Part shown: one piece after another, positions 10,853-21,313 of the stretch
Layout: each line of letters begins with the position of its first letter
Numbering within the stretch: the first letter of the stretch is position 1
Source of the DNA: Dolomedes plantarius
Lineage: Eukaryota > Arthropoda > Arachnida > Araneae > Dolomedidae
Direction of reading: 5' to 3'
Length of the DNA stretch: 64,000 nucleotides
NCBI GenBank assembly: GCA_907164885.2
Contig: OU015490.1
Span: 18,206,940 to 18,270,939 of the forward strand
Notes under the pieces: generated by a model
What the model saw: only the letters and a program-made list of their open reading frames with translations
Told to the model about the DNA's origin: nothing
Databases searched by the model: none
Program-made: the position numbers and the translations under genes

Positions 10853-11662
10853 ACATTGTCTCCATTGCTACACGAAAATTGTAATTATATAAGTCTGTGG
10901 TGCTCGTTCCTACCCCTCAACATGAACCTGTCATCTATCGGCGAAATGTTAAACTGAGCGGTCTCATAAACTCTAGGATAAGAGGCCATAAATTTTGTGT
11001 AATATGCGGTTCTGGCGTTAAAAAAGGCATAAATTCCAGAGTGGTTCGAGGGCTCTCCAGAATTTTGACACTAGAGCGACATGTGGAATCCCATAAACTT
11101 TGGACCCTTACGAGCACTTAAAACGCCGGAGAAAGCTTTTGAATTCGCCGACCGTATAAAAGAAGACCCCCAATACTCCACGGGAGAGAGATCTGTTTTG
11201 AGTGCCAGAGAGGACGCAGCTCTGCTGGTCTTTCGACCTGATAGGCCAGAGTGGTCTGTGAACCCTAAGCCGTCCTGACATATCTAACTGTAAATTCTAA
11301 CTCGCTGTACATTCTTGCTTTTTGTAGTTGTAGTGTTTAAGGTAGCGTAGTAAAGTAATTGAAGCGAAACGCTTGTCTTATTCTTGCCTACGTTACAGTA
11401 CACAGCCTTGCACCGTGTTAACTGAGTTTTGCAAGTCTGCGAAAAACAGTCGTTTGGTGGACTCCCGTGTGGGTAACACGGGACTCAAGTGTTAGTAGAC
11501 TTAAGATTTAAGCACTGATGTTAGTTCAGCTATTTTCTCCCGTAAGTGTGCTATTTACTTCATGCGTAGTTCACTCACTTAATGGGATGCTTCACTGCTC
11601 AAACTTTAAATGAAATTTTTCTACTGCTCTTAATTTTCTAATTTTCAAACACAGTACATATA

Positions 11663-12310
11663 CAGGTAGCCCTCCTACAGCACGACATCTTACAACACGG
11701 TTTCGTTCGAACACGATAGGATAAACTGCAGGGAATCCTCGCATAACACTACAGCCTGTAACACGGTTTCGCTCTAACACGATTAAAAAAATCGCGAAAA
11801 CCTTTGTACAACACTGTACTTCTACAGCACTAGATAACATGATTTTTGTTTAACACATTTAAAAACTAAATTACCTTAAAATAATGACGGGAAGGAGTAG
11901 GGAACTACCGTTGCTTTACATGAAAATGTATAAACAAGTTAGACGTTGCAAAATATCTAAATGAAGATAAAGGTTTTGAAAGCGAAGATGATGTCGTTCA
12001 ATCGTAAAAATCGTTCTCGTTTGATTCTACTGAGCAGTGACGGGGAAGAAATTTATTAAATTAAGGTCGCATTAAATGAAAATAATATTTTTTGTTTCTT
12101 TTCGTTTTGTGTTATACATACATTTATATTTTTAATAAAAATTAAGTTGCTTATATGGAATTTTAAAAAAAAAATTGTTTGTTTTTAATAAGTTATCGGA
12201 ACGTACCCCCCCCCCCCCTTCTATACTGGCTCTGGGTCTCATATAACACGGTTTCACACAACACCGCATTTTCTAGGAACCTATCTACCGTGTTATAGGA
12301 GGGTTACCTG
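11663..12310. mobile_element. Tigger-like MITE (TIR CAGGTAGCCCTCCTA), copy 1
   Basis: The left end CAGGTAGCCCTCCTACAGCA and the right end (reversed) CAGGTAACCCTCCTATAACA are inverted repeats. The motif AACACGGTTTC recurs inside both ends. There is no open transposase frame. A second, 120 bp longer copy lies at 56915-57682 in the same orientation. This insertion is absent from the right inverted-repeat arm. Confidence 0.75.
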
Positions 12311-12311
<1 letters not shown>

Positions 12312-12347
<36 letters not shown>

Positions 12348-12635
12348 GTGTGTGTATGTATATATATATATAAATTTGTCGGGGCAATTAAAATTAATTT
12401 ATATTAATATTTATATAAACTATTTACATAACGACAAAAATTAACTCAAATATTTTTTTTAAATTTCCAATGGCAAGGAAAATGACAAACTCTTACAAGT
12501 TAACAAGATTAACAAGGAACATTAAATTTAAAGAAAAGGAACAGTAAGAGAAAAAAGTCAATGTCCCATCAGCAGATGTCGTTACCTGTACATAGCATGA
12601 ATTTTTTTCTATTATTTTATAATTGTAAGTTTATC
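12312..12635. other. (TA)n/(TG)n array and unassigned DNA inside left arm
   Basis: It opens with (TA)n to about 12346, then A/T-rich DNA without an open frame. It belongs to the 0.9-kb block present only in the left arm. Confidence 0.5.
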
Positions 12636-12933
12636 ATACCTCATGAATTTTATCCTACAAAATAATTTTAAAACCGTGACTTGTTAAAATGTAGGTATTC
12701 TTCACTAACATCCACTAGAAGTTTCTAGTGTAGATTTTTTTTTATATAACTACTTTATAGGACTGTAGTTCAACCTGCATAAGACTATTATATTCTTAGA
12801 AATGGCGGTAACAGATTTTCTATTGGTTTAAAGTTGATGACTGGTAGACCTTTTTACCCAGTGTCCCTCTTTCGAAAGGGCATTGAAATTTAATCACTTC
12901 AAAAGATTACACTGTTAAATGTTTATTCTATTA

Positions 12934-13065
12934 CTAGCTGAAAACCCGCGCTTCGCTACGGAGTACATTCAAATTAAATACAACGGTCAATATATGCAAT
13001 TAATACCAATCAAAAAATAAATATATATTTATAATAAATGCGACGATCAGTGTATACAATTGATG

Positions 13066-13107
<42 letters not shown>

Positions 13108-13621
13108 CGTAAGGGATATTTTTTTTTGATAATATCCAATCGTCTGCTGCATTAGAAAGAAACAATTTTTTTCGTCTATTTAGTTGTTACGCACGTGACG
13201 ATAAATTTATCTAAAGTGCGAGAAAAAGAAATCACGTGATCAGCATTTAATAAATTAAATTCTGAAAATTAATCTTTAAAAATTCACCAAAAATCAGAAA
13301 ATAGAGGTAAAAATTTGAAAAAATTTTTTATTTTGAAGGAATTTTTAGGATCTTTCTCGTGATATAAATTTTATAACCCTCAATGTATTATTTTAAATGC
13401 AAACGTAAAAAAGTTTAAAAAACAGCTTAAAAATTTAATTTAAAAAAATCTAAGAAGAATTTTTGAAAAATCTTTCTAGTGCACCCCTACACTATTAGAA
13501 GAATCGCCATGCAAAATTTCAGCCCTTTAGGTCCAGCGGTTTGGTCTGTGCGTTGTATGTCAGTCAGTCAGTCAGTCAGTGAATGAATGAGTCAGTTACG
13601 GAACTGTTTTATATATATAGA
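12934..13621 (-). mobile_element. Non-autonomous Helitron, copy 2
   Basis: On the minus strand it begins TC at 13621-13620 (host A before it) and ends CAGCTAG at 12934 (host T after it). The CCGTAGCGAAGCGCGG hairpin region is just inside the 3' end. There are tetranucleotide runs (CAGT)n and (GAAT)n near the 5' end and a (TA)n array at about 13068-13104. No coding capacity. Confidence 0.85.
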
Positions 13622-13846
13622 TGTGCGTGTTTTAGTAAACATTATTTAGAAAGTGACATTCTCTATTTGCAGGATGTTTCACAGATACTGGTTGTTTTCT
13701 GAAGAGAAAAAGAGGTTTACACCTCCGTCGTTAGAGGGAATATCCTTGCTATGTTTACAAGCAGAAAATTCTTTTTAAAGCTCATGGGATGGTTTTTTTT
13801 CAAGCGCATATTATGGCTGCAAGATATTTTTCAGTTTATTCAAATA

Positions 13847-14149
13847 CAGGGTGTCCATAATTAAAGTCCCACTTTCAAAAGGCTACAAAAAAAGAACCAC
13901 TGGTCAGAACGACTTCAAATTTGAACTGAATATACTGGAAGAAGAGGAAAACGATTTGGCATAATAAAAAAAAGTTCCAAATGTATCAATAGATGGCGCT
14001 GTACGCGGTTGGAACTTTTTTTTAATTATGCCAAATCGTTTCCCCCCTCTTCCAGTATATTCAGTTCAATTCATTCATTGAAGTCATTCTGACCAGTGGT
14101 TCTTTTTTTGTAGCCTTTTGAAAGTGGGACTTTAATTATGGACACCCTG
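13847..14149. mobile_element. 303-bp palindromic fold-back MITE
   Basis: The left arm starts CAGGGTGTCCATAATTAAAG and the right arm is nearly its exact reverse complement. Arms of about 140 bp leave only a short centre around the sequence ATAGATGGCGCTGTACGCGG. Flanking TA on both sides indicates a Tc1/mariner-type target. The transcript would fold into one long hairpin. Confidence 0.88.
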
Positions 14150-14262
14150 TATATTGTAAAGCCAAGATGACAAATTACATTTTTTATCTTTCACAGATGT
14201 GAAGCACTCACGGGAAAAAAATTTTCACCACAAACTATTTCTTACTCACTTTAACTAATTTA

Positions 14263-14606
14263 GGGCCCCGAGGTAGCCTAGTGGTAACGCGTCAGCTTTC
14301 GGTGCCGAGGGTTCTCGAATCGAATACCGATATGCGCCATTCAATACCTCTGTGTCTATCCCGGATAGGGACACGTTAAATCATTTGACCTGAAAATACC
14401 TCTGTGAGGTCAGAGAGGTTGGGAGAGGGTACGATCCCCCCAAAAAAGCTCGGTGAAAATTGAGGTGGCACCTGGCTAAGTCGGACTCCAACTTTTGTGG
14501 TGCCATCATAAAACCGGAAACGTATCCCTCTGCCCGATAGCCTCTATGGACCTGGTTTAGAATAGATTCCGTGCTAGGGGTCATTAGAAACATCAACAAC
14601 CTGGCT
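14263..14606 (+). repeat. tRNA-derived SINE
   Basis: The head contains an A-box-like TAGCCTAGTGGTAACGCG and a degenerate B box GGTTCTCGAATCGA about 35 bp on, as in RNA polymerase III promoters. The body shares the segment GTCGGACTCCAAC / TTGTGGTGCC with the SINE at 49335-49645. No coding potential (the open frames are accidental). Confidence 0.65.
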
Positions 14607-15583
14607 CGAAGACATTAGTTCTTTTCATGGGATATTAACTAAAATGTCGAGAGACATTCGTTAATATCCCAAAATATATTCTGTAAGCGGGAAAGAAAAT
14701 AAATGTGGTATTTCGATGGCTGTGGATTTGCTGATAGGCCTGTAAGGAATTGAGCGACAGTCCTGTTGCAATTTATTATCATCATCATCGTTAAAGATAT
14801 ATTGGAAGTGGACGCCTTCCCACCCATTTTTGTGGGGCAGCGGTGTGGAAAGTTCCGAGTAAAATACAGAAAGTGGGACAGTTTGTTATGGATCTAATGT
14901 ACATAATAGGTGCATAGAATCTCCCGAAAATCAACATGTCAACATCCTAAAAATAAAATGGGCAGCATTGAATCAAATATTCATTCTGGAAATTAGTTTA
15001 TAAATGGACATTTTTTGAGTAATTGTTTATTATCCCTCTGAATTTATGTATGCTTGGTATCTAGAAACCTTGAAGTGTGTACATTTCTTTTAGCTGCATC
15101 GGGGTTTTTCAAAGTGGGCGATACCGCCCTCTGGGAGGCGTTGGACCGATCTAGGGGGCGGTAGTATCCTCGGGTGAAAATTGGGGGGCGGTTGGGACAT
15201 GAAGTTCAGAAAATTTTGAAACAACCAGAAGACGCTCAGCACAAAAGTTACGGGAAAGAACCGGTAAAAAAACTCGGTCCTCTATTATGAAACTTGTAAA
15301 TTTTTCGGTGACATACTTTTTATAGTTTTGATCTTTTCAATAGCTCTGAGCATTTCGGAAAGGACTGGATTGCAATACGACAAAAAGCAGGAGTCGATGT
15401 AGTCGATCCAATGTGCAGCTATTACACGGTATCCCGCATGTCACGAAGATCGACTCTCTCGTTGTTTTTTAGGTTTTTGGACATAATAGGAATCCGTTCG
15501 CGAGTTCTCCTTAGATCCAACGAACCGGACAGTTTTGAAATGAGGCGATTGTATCTGAATTCTTCGGTCTTTAATTATAAATA
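14607..15583. other. No gene; hAT-like terminal motif near 15098
   Basis: The only recognisable piece is GGGGTTTTTCAAAGTGGGCG at about 15103 followed by repeated CCGCCCTCTGGGAGGCG-like text. This resembles the ends of hAT elements related to ZBED-type transposases. The opposite end was not found. Confidence 0.35.
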
Positions 15584-16795
15584 CACTGAAGTGCCACTGA
15601 ATTAGGGATACCTACCTAGTAACGAGTTGGGCCTCCTCTGGCCTTGATAACGGCTGCCACACGACGAGGCATAGATTCAACAAGTTTCTGGAAACGTTCC
15701 ACGGGAATGGCTTGCCAAATATTGGCTAAAGCTGTCCATAATTCAGTAAGGTTCTTTGGTGCTGTGTGATGACCTTTCACGTCTTGTTCCAAAACATCCC
15801 AAAGATGCTCAAAAGGATTTAAGTCTGGGCTTCTAGGAGGCCAATTCGTGACAGAGAAGTAAGAGGAATGCTCATCCAACCAGCCAGTAGCCAACCGGGA
15901 CTTGTGAGAGGTACAGTTGTCTTGCTGGAAAACTCCATTGACGTGCGGATGACAGAACAGCATAAACGGATGGAGGTGATCACCCAGCAACTCTACGTAC
16001 CGAATTGCATTGATGGAGGTTGGTACACGCACCAAAGATCCCAAACTGTGCCACGAAAAAACACCCCAGACCATGATTGAGCCACCATGCCCTTGTACAG
16101 TTCCAGCCAGGCATGCAGGATCCATGGCTTCATGAGCCTGACGCCATATTCTCAGCCTCCCGTCGGCGTTAAGTAGTCGGAATCGAGACTCATCACTCCA
16201 TGCTACTCGTTTCCAGTCCTCTACACTCCAGTGTCTGTGCTCTCTTGCCCAGGCAAGACGTGCAGCCCGATAGCGAGTATAGAGCAATGGTACTCTCGTA
16301 GGTCGACGGCTCCCGAAACCCATACGGTGAAGAGAGCGTTGCACAGTCCGTTTATTGACTGTACGACTGGCACCGTCATTAAACTGGGTGGTAATTTGAG
16401 CTAATGTTTGGCTTCGCTGGCTACGTACAATACGCCTGAGCCGTCTCTCACCACGCACTGTCAAGGCTAATTGTCCTTTGCCCGATCGCTAGTTTTTTCC
16501 CACCATCCATGTATTCTTGGTATACTCTTGACACTGTCGACCTTGAAAATTTTAGCTGTCTGACGATTTCGGAAATTGAATGGCCCATGCGTCGCGCACC
16601 TACGATTTGTCCGCGATCGAAGGCATCTAAATCAGGCACTTTACCCATACTGGCAATTCCAACAAATAATTCAGAACAACCACAGTACGCGCTATATATG
16701 CAGTTACCACAGCGCCCTCACTTGGGCATACATGATGCGCAGCGCTACACAATTTGCACAGGGTTTCCTATCCCTAATTCAGTGGCACTTCATTG
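15584..16795 (-). mobile_element. Tc1-like transposon A
   Basis: The 1.21-kb element has about 25-bp inverted repeats (CACTGAAGTGCCACTGAATT at the left, the same with one mismatch reversed at the right) between TA dinucleotides. It encodes a damaged transposase on the minus strand. Confidence 0.9.
15616..16648 (-). pseudogene. Tc1-family transposase, frameshifted
   Basis: The N-terminal helix-turn-helix part (MGKVPDLDAFDRGQIVGARR to about 16490) lies in one frame. The rest, with the second DNA-binding subdomain (LHRMGFGSRRPTRVPLL) and the catalytic domain, lies in another from 16464. The catalytic residues are intact: Asp in WSDESRF, Asp in FQQDNCTSHK and Glu in SPDLNPFEHLWD. I count 36 residues between the second Asp and Glu, matching the DD36E group rather than the standard DD34E. 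The C-terminus VAAVIKARGGPTRY is complete. The frameshift region near 16480 and a stop at 16448 are the damage. The enzyme would cut and paste the element at TA sites. Confidence 0.88.
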
Positions 16796-17113
16796 TATAT
16801 CTCAATATTATCCTGATTTTATACCTTGTCATAAAACGCAGAATTATTATTTTCAATTTGAAAAAGAAAAGTTTATTACAAAAGGAATATTCAGAGTCGA
16901 AAGAGACGTTGCACTTTGGGCCACGCGCGCCTGCTGGTGTTCCAAAAATTGGCGCGCCCGCTGAAGGGTTGAACCAGGGTTACTCAAACTGCGGCCCACC
17001 AAGCTTTTATGTGCGGCCCAAAACACTCACACATTTATTATCAGGCTGGAACTTTTGAATACTAAATCTATAAATTGAATACTAAATACTAGAATTTTTA
17101 GGATCTTTCTTTT
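16796..17113. other. No gene; possible hAT end
   Basis: CAGGGTTACTCAAACTGCGG at about 16975 resembles hAT terminal repeats, but no partner end was found. The remainder is unassigned. Confidence 0.3.
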
Positions 17114-17417
17114 GAGAAAGATCCTAAAAATTCCTTAAAAACGAAATCTTTTTCGAATCTTTACCTCCATTTTCCGATTTTTGTGAATTTTTAAGGATTA
17201 ATTTTTAGAATTTAAATTATTAAATGCTAATCCCATGGTTTCGTTTCTTATTGTGATACTTTAAATTAATTTTGTGTCACGTGCATAACAATGAAATAAA
17301 TTGACAAAAAAAATTGAAATACGGTAAAAGTTAATGTTAACCATTAGACCATTAAGCGTTGTATATAATTTGAATATTTTCTTCTACATTATTGTATTTA
17401 TAAAAATATCCGCTATG

Positions 17418-17421
<4 letters not shown>

Positions 17422-17486
<65 letters not shown>
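17422..17486. repeat. (TA)n microsatellite
   Basis: An uninterrupted TA run borders the MITE at 17487; a second run follows it at 17652-17686. Confidence 0.95.
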
Positions 17487-17489
<3 letters not shown>

Positions 17490-17648
17490 TGGAATCTCGA
17501 TCTATCCTTTTTCAAGGACCGACTGAACTGAACGATAAATGCGGGAAAACGATAGAACATAACAAAGCAATATAATCGTCGGGAGTGGGTGAAATATACG
17601 ACACATATAGAAAAAAGATAATTCGGGGAACGATCGATTGAGATTCCA

Positions 17649-17651
<3 letters not shown>
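17487..17651. mobile_element. 165-bp Tigger-like MITE (TIR CAGTGGAATCTCGATC), copy 1
   Basis: Inverted repeats CAGTGGAATCTCGATCTATC and, reversed at the right, CAGTGGAATCTCAATCGATC, inserted in (TA)n. A sister copy of 173 bp lies at 58810-58982. Confidence 0.85.
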
Positions 17652-17689
<38 letters not shown>

Positions 17690-17761
17690 CATTAATTGCA
17701 TACATTGACCATTGTATTTAATTTGAATGTACTCCGTAGCGAAGTGCGGGTATTTAGCTAG

Positions 17762-18399
17762 TTCTAATATGAAATTTTGGATGTCTATTAATTAGTTTGA
17801 AAATTTGGGCTGTTCAAACTTACCTTTTTTTTTTAAATTTCTCTGTGTGATGAAATCTGTACAGCTTGTACTTCAAAACAGTAGTTCCAAAACTTATAAA
17901 AACACATGAGATATTTTGACAGACCTCACTATTTGTAGTTGAATAAGCTATGTATTATGTTTAAAATCATTTACATGTTGTTTTGGGACTCTAGCTTGTG
18001 TACAATCTTAATATATCAATTTCTCAAACTACCTTTTAGAAATCGGCTATTGTGAAAAGAGCTTAATTTAAAAATATATTTGTTTTGAATAGTTAGGGGT
18101 AGTTTTGCACTTTATCTTCTGTGATATGAACTATAGCAGATAGTAAATATTAATGAAGTAAGGGTTCTTAGATTAGATACTGCGACACCATTTCATTATG
18201 CACAAATAACTGTACCTTTTTTATACATTATATTTATTAATATATATACAATGGTTAAAGGTACCAGCAAAATCCTTAACAATGCAGCATATAATTATGG
18301 TTAGTAATTTCTTAACCATTAAAATTTGTTGATTTGCATTTATTCAATAATTTAATCACTGGAGTATTTAATTGATTAATATTTTTTTTTTAATTTCAG
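17762..18399. other. No recognised feature; possible intron
   Basis: A/T-rich DNA without open frames or repeat ends. If the exon at 18400 is real this is probably its upstream intron; the pyrimidine run directly before it fits. Confidence 0.35.
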
Positions 18400-18534
18400 G
18401 TGCAATGGGAAATAAAGCTTCAAATATGTATGAATGCATTTATTGTTCAGAAAAAATGTCTGAAAATTACAAAGCTATGCATGAATCATTCCATTGCAAA
18501 GTTTTAATGGCATTCAGTAGACTTGAAATCCATG
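18400..18534 (+). CDS. Candidate internal exon encoding a C2H2/UBZ-like finger
   Basis: A 135-bp stretch follows a strong acceptor (T-rich tract then TTTCAG) and precedes a GTAAAT donor. In the second frame it is open throughout. The peptide includes MYECIYCSEKMSENYKAMHE followed by SFHCKVLMAFSRLEIH: C-x2-C, eleven residues, H-x4-H, then an amphipathic helix. That order resembles ubiquitin-binding UBZ fingers of translesion polymerases, but the resemblance is loose and the gene cannot be named. No neighbouring exon was recognised, so this may be one exon of a gene with long introns or a chance open frame. Confidence 0.4.
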
Positions 18535-19537
18535 GTAAATGAATTTTTTTTTCCATTCGCTAGTTATGTGAAATGTAACTTCGTGCCTGCTTATAATCAG
18601 TCTAGCTTCAACTTATTTTGTTGCCTCATGCTCACTCAATTATGTTACAGCCCGCTGAATATGAGGAAACTTCTTTTATAAGTTAAATTTCATCGTTTAT
18701 TCATCACAGACAATCAGCTGTTTGGGATGCTTCAACTTCATTGCAAACAGTCTGCTGTTTGGGATGTTTAAATAATGAACACTAAGAGATGCATTCATTG
18801 TTGGTCTGACTCTAGCAGTGATTTCAGATGTGCCATTTTATGATCTTTAAGAGGGAACACCACCTTTAAAACTTCAAAAAATCGATTTTTGGTGTTTGCT
18901 ATATTCTGATCTTTGGGACTTTTCTGAACAATATGCAAAAAACCGCATAAAAAAATTCGCATTATTTCTCGAGTTATGAGAGTTTATGTAAAGCTCACTC
19001 TGCCATAGCCATATATATTCCAACTTTAACTTCAGTTTTCTTAAATATGTAAATTTTTGGATTACGCGCACTGTTACTCCCAAACTATGTGTGCTAGACA
19101 CAAATTTTTTTTTATCAGATTTCTATTTTAAGCTCCTTCACATACTAACCCCCCCCCCCAAAAAAAAAATAAATAAATAAATACTAAAAAAAATTTTTTT
19201 TACACTTGAAAATAAATGTTTTTTAAAAAATTGCTAAATTTTAATTTTTTTTTAAATTTTACGTAAATTTTTCAACTTAAAGTATATTTTTTGTATATAT
19301 TTTTGTTTTACCTTAAACTTGAGTATATTATTAATTTAATTTGAAAAAAAAAAATAGTTTCTGTATGCATATTTCTTAATTTTATGATGCGCGAAACATC
19401 CAAGGTTTTTTTTCCCTTTTTAGTAACGTATACATTTAAGGATAAAATCTAAAAATTATTTATGGATTTAAAAGTTCTATTTTTGTATAAAATATAACAG
19501 AATTATAATTTTGATATAAAATAAATAAATAAATAAA
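18535..19537. other. No recognised feature
   Basis: Very A/T-rich, with C and A homopolymer runs near 19150. No open frame of note. Confidence 0.5.
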
Positions 19538-19551
19538 TATATATATATATA

Positions 19552-19648
<97 letters not shown>
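19538..19648. repeat. (TA)n microsatellite
   Basis: An array of about 110 bp broken twice by a C. It abuts Tc1 element B, and another array (21057-21107) abuts its other end. Confidence 0.95.
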
Positions 19649-21053
19649 CACTCATGGACAAAAAAATTAGCGCACCAAGAAATAATTGCGGGATCATAAC
19701 GAAACTTGCAATGAAGGTACATGTCGGGGAGATATGCAAATGATTAGAAATGCAGCGTGATTGCGCATTACGTATAGCCGGTAGAGGGCGTTGAACATCG
19801 TACTCTCTGGAGTATAAAACAGGTAACCAAAGCTTGTTTGAGTGTGCTGAATCATTTACAAAGGAAGATCTGAGATAGACATGCCATTATGCCGTGTTCG
19901 AAGACAATATAAGCAGCTGTCGCAGTTTGAGAGGGGGAGAATCGTCGGGATGATGGAAGCTGGGTGGTCAGCTAGGCGAGTAGCTCGTCAATTAGGCCGC
20001 TCTGATTGTGTTGTGAGGAGGTGTTGGGACCAGTGGACCCGAGAGATGTCATGTACACGAAGACCAGGCTCAGGACGCCCTCGACAGACCAGTCGTCGAG
20101 AAGACCGCCACATCGTAAGAAATGCATGCGTACAGCCAACTGCTTCATCGGCCGCCATCCAGGCACAGGTAGCACCTTCACTAGGGGCCTCTGTGTCTTC
20201 TCGAACCATACGAAGGCGCCTGGCGGAAGGACAGTTGGTATCGCGGCGCCCATTACGTGTGCTGCCCTTGACGCCCACCCATCGACGCCTCCGTTTGGAG
20301 TTTTGCAGCGCACGAGGAAACTGGTCTGCAGCGGAATGGAACCAGGTCGTCTTTAGCGACGAATCCAGATTCAATCTCGGCAGTGATGACAATCGTGTTC
20401 GTGTCTGGAGAACCCGTGGTGAACGCTTCAATCCTGCCTTTGCTGTACAGCGACACATCGCTCCCACAGTTGGTGTGATGGTATGGGGTGCCATTGCCTA
20501 CAATACACGGTCACCCCTAGTATTGTTCCGTGGCACCATGACAGCCCAGAGGTATGTTCATGAAATCCTGCAACCACACGTGTTGCCACTCATGCAGCGG
20601 CTCCCAGGAGCCATTTCTCAACAAGACAATGCTCGGCCTCATACGGCAAGGGTGTCACAAGACAGTCTCCGCACTGTTACTACCCTTCCTTGGCCTGCCC
20701 GATCCCCAGATTTGTCTCCAATCGAGCATATCTGGGATGGGACGACGAGTTGGGCATCCTACGAGTTTGAACGAACTAGAGGCAAGGTTACAGCCAATAT
20801 GGAACGAAATGTCTCAAGACATCATACAGAACTTGTATGACTCAATGCCCGATCGTATCGCATCGTGCATTCGCGCTAGAGGGGATCCAACGGAGTATTA
20901 ACTCCTCCGTTCTTTTGCCCTTTTCTCTCAAATAAATTATCCTTTTTCTTTGATTTTCTTATCATTTACTTATATCAAAGTAGTCATTACGTATGTAAAA
21001 TTTCGTTTTATTTTGACCACTCCTTCTTGGTGCGCTAATTTTTTTGTCCACGA

Positions 21054-21056
<3 letters not shown>
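19649..21056 (+). mobile_element. Tc1-like transposon B
   Basis: The 1408-bp element has inverted repeats of about 33 bp (CACTCATGGACAAAAAAATT left; CACTCGTGGACAAAAAAATT right, reversed). Both ends sit in (TA)n, so the element entered a TA array. Confidence 0.92.
19881..20901 (+). pseudogene. Tc1-family transposase, 3' frameshift
   Basis: It starts at ATG 19881 (MPLCRVRRQYKQLSQFERGR). Two helix-turn-helix segments occupy about residues 12-115, joined by a GSGRPRQTSRRE hook. The catalytic Asps are in VVFSDESRF and SQQDNARPH and the Glu in SPDLSPIEHIWD; I count 32 residues between the last two. Just after IEHIWD a frameshift diverts the frame, which would end at 20840. The authentic C-terminus (LNELEARLQ to ARGDPTEY) continues in another frame to 20901. 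All catalytic residues survive, so the damage only affects the C-terminal 60 or so residues. Confidence 0.9.

Positions 21057-21107
<51 letters not shown>
21057..21107. repeat. (TA)n microsatellite
   Basis: An uninterrupted TA array following the right end of Tc1 element B. Confidence 0.95.
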
Positions 21108-21112
<5 letters not shown>

Positions 21113-21313
21113 GAGTTTCAGTAGCTCGAATTTGATCATGTTCACGGTCATTTCAGTGTAGTCATAGGTAGTGTGCCCCCTTAATCTTTGGGTAAGATAT
21201 TGTGCTACCATCACATATGTGTGGGTATTGTGGCATCACGGCAAGGCTGATTACTCTTTGAGGCATTTTTCACAATTTTCACTACTATTGATCCATACCA
21301 AAAAGACAGAGTT

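Larger units (their letters stand above)
5547..11397. mobile_element. Solo LTR split by a nested gypsy element
   Basis: Bases 5547-5554 (TGTGACAT) and 10857-11397 together form an LTR of about 549 bp, starting TG and ending ACGTTACA. It is flanked by a GTAC target duplication at 5543-5546 and 11398-11401. The right inverted-repeat arm keeps the unoccupied target with one GTAC (59629-59632). Only one LTR is present, so the internal region was lost by LTR-LTR recombination before the CsRn1-type element entered eight bases from its left end. Confidence 0.75.
2746..12635. repeat. Left arm of a large, old inverted repeat
   Basis: Blocks of this interval match the reverse complement of 59318-62886 in colinear order. 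Examples are 3124-3195 with 61985-62055, 3240-3555 with 60605-60910, 5330-5550 with 59636-59860, and 11402-11660 with 59340-59615. Gaps between matching blocks are accounted for by separate insertions in one arm or the other. In one 65-base stretch aligned by eye I count roughly 15 % mismatch. Homology fades left of about 2746 and right of about 12635. It is either an ancient inverted segmental duplication or two copies of a long unclassified repeat. Confidence 0.75.
17114..17761 (+). mobile_element. 5'-truncated Helitron, copy 7
   Basis: It matches the other copies from the motif GAGAAAGATCCTAAAAATTC to the CTAG end at 17758-17761, followed by host T. The 5' part is replaced by a short inverted copy of its own start (about 17090-17113). 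A Tigger-like MITE sits in its (TA)n tract. Confidence 0.75.

Noticed and set aside
10897..11278. 74- and 65-codon frames at 10.9-11.3 kb
   Set aside because: They fall inside the solo LTR and show no protein similarity I recognise.
14381..14599. 72-codon minus-strand frame
   Set aside because: Lies entirely within a tRNA-derived SINE.
17334..17705. Open frames encoding poly-(Ile-Tyr) peptides
   Set aside because: They are translations of (TA)n microsatellites; the same applies at 19460-19722, 25830-26120, 31444-31668, 50715-51050, 53252-53665, 54655-54924 and 55328-55597.
19972..20494. Antisense open frames over Tc1 element B
   Set aside because: Shadows of the G/C-rich transposase codons on the other strand; no domain. 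The same holds for antisense frames over elements C, E and F and over the gypsy pol.
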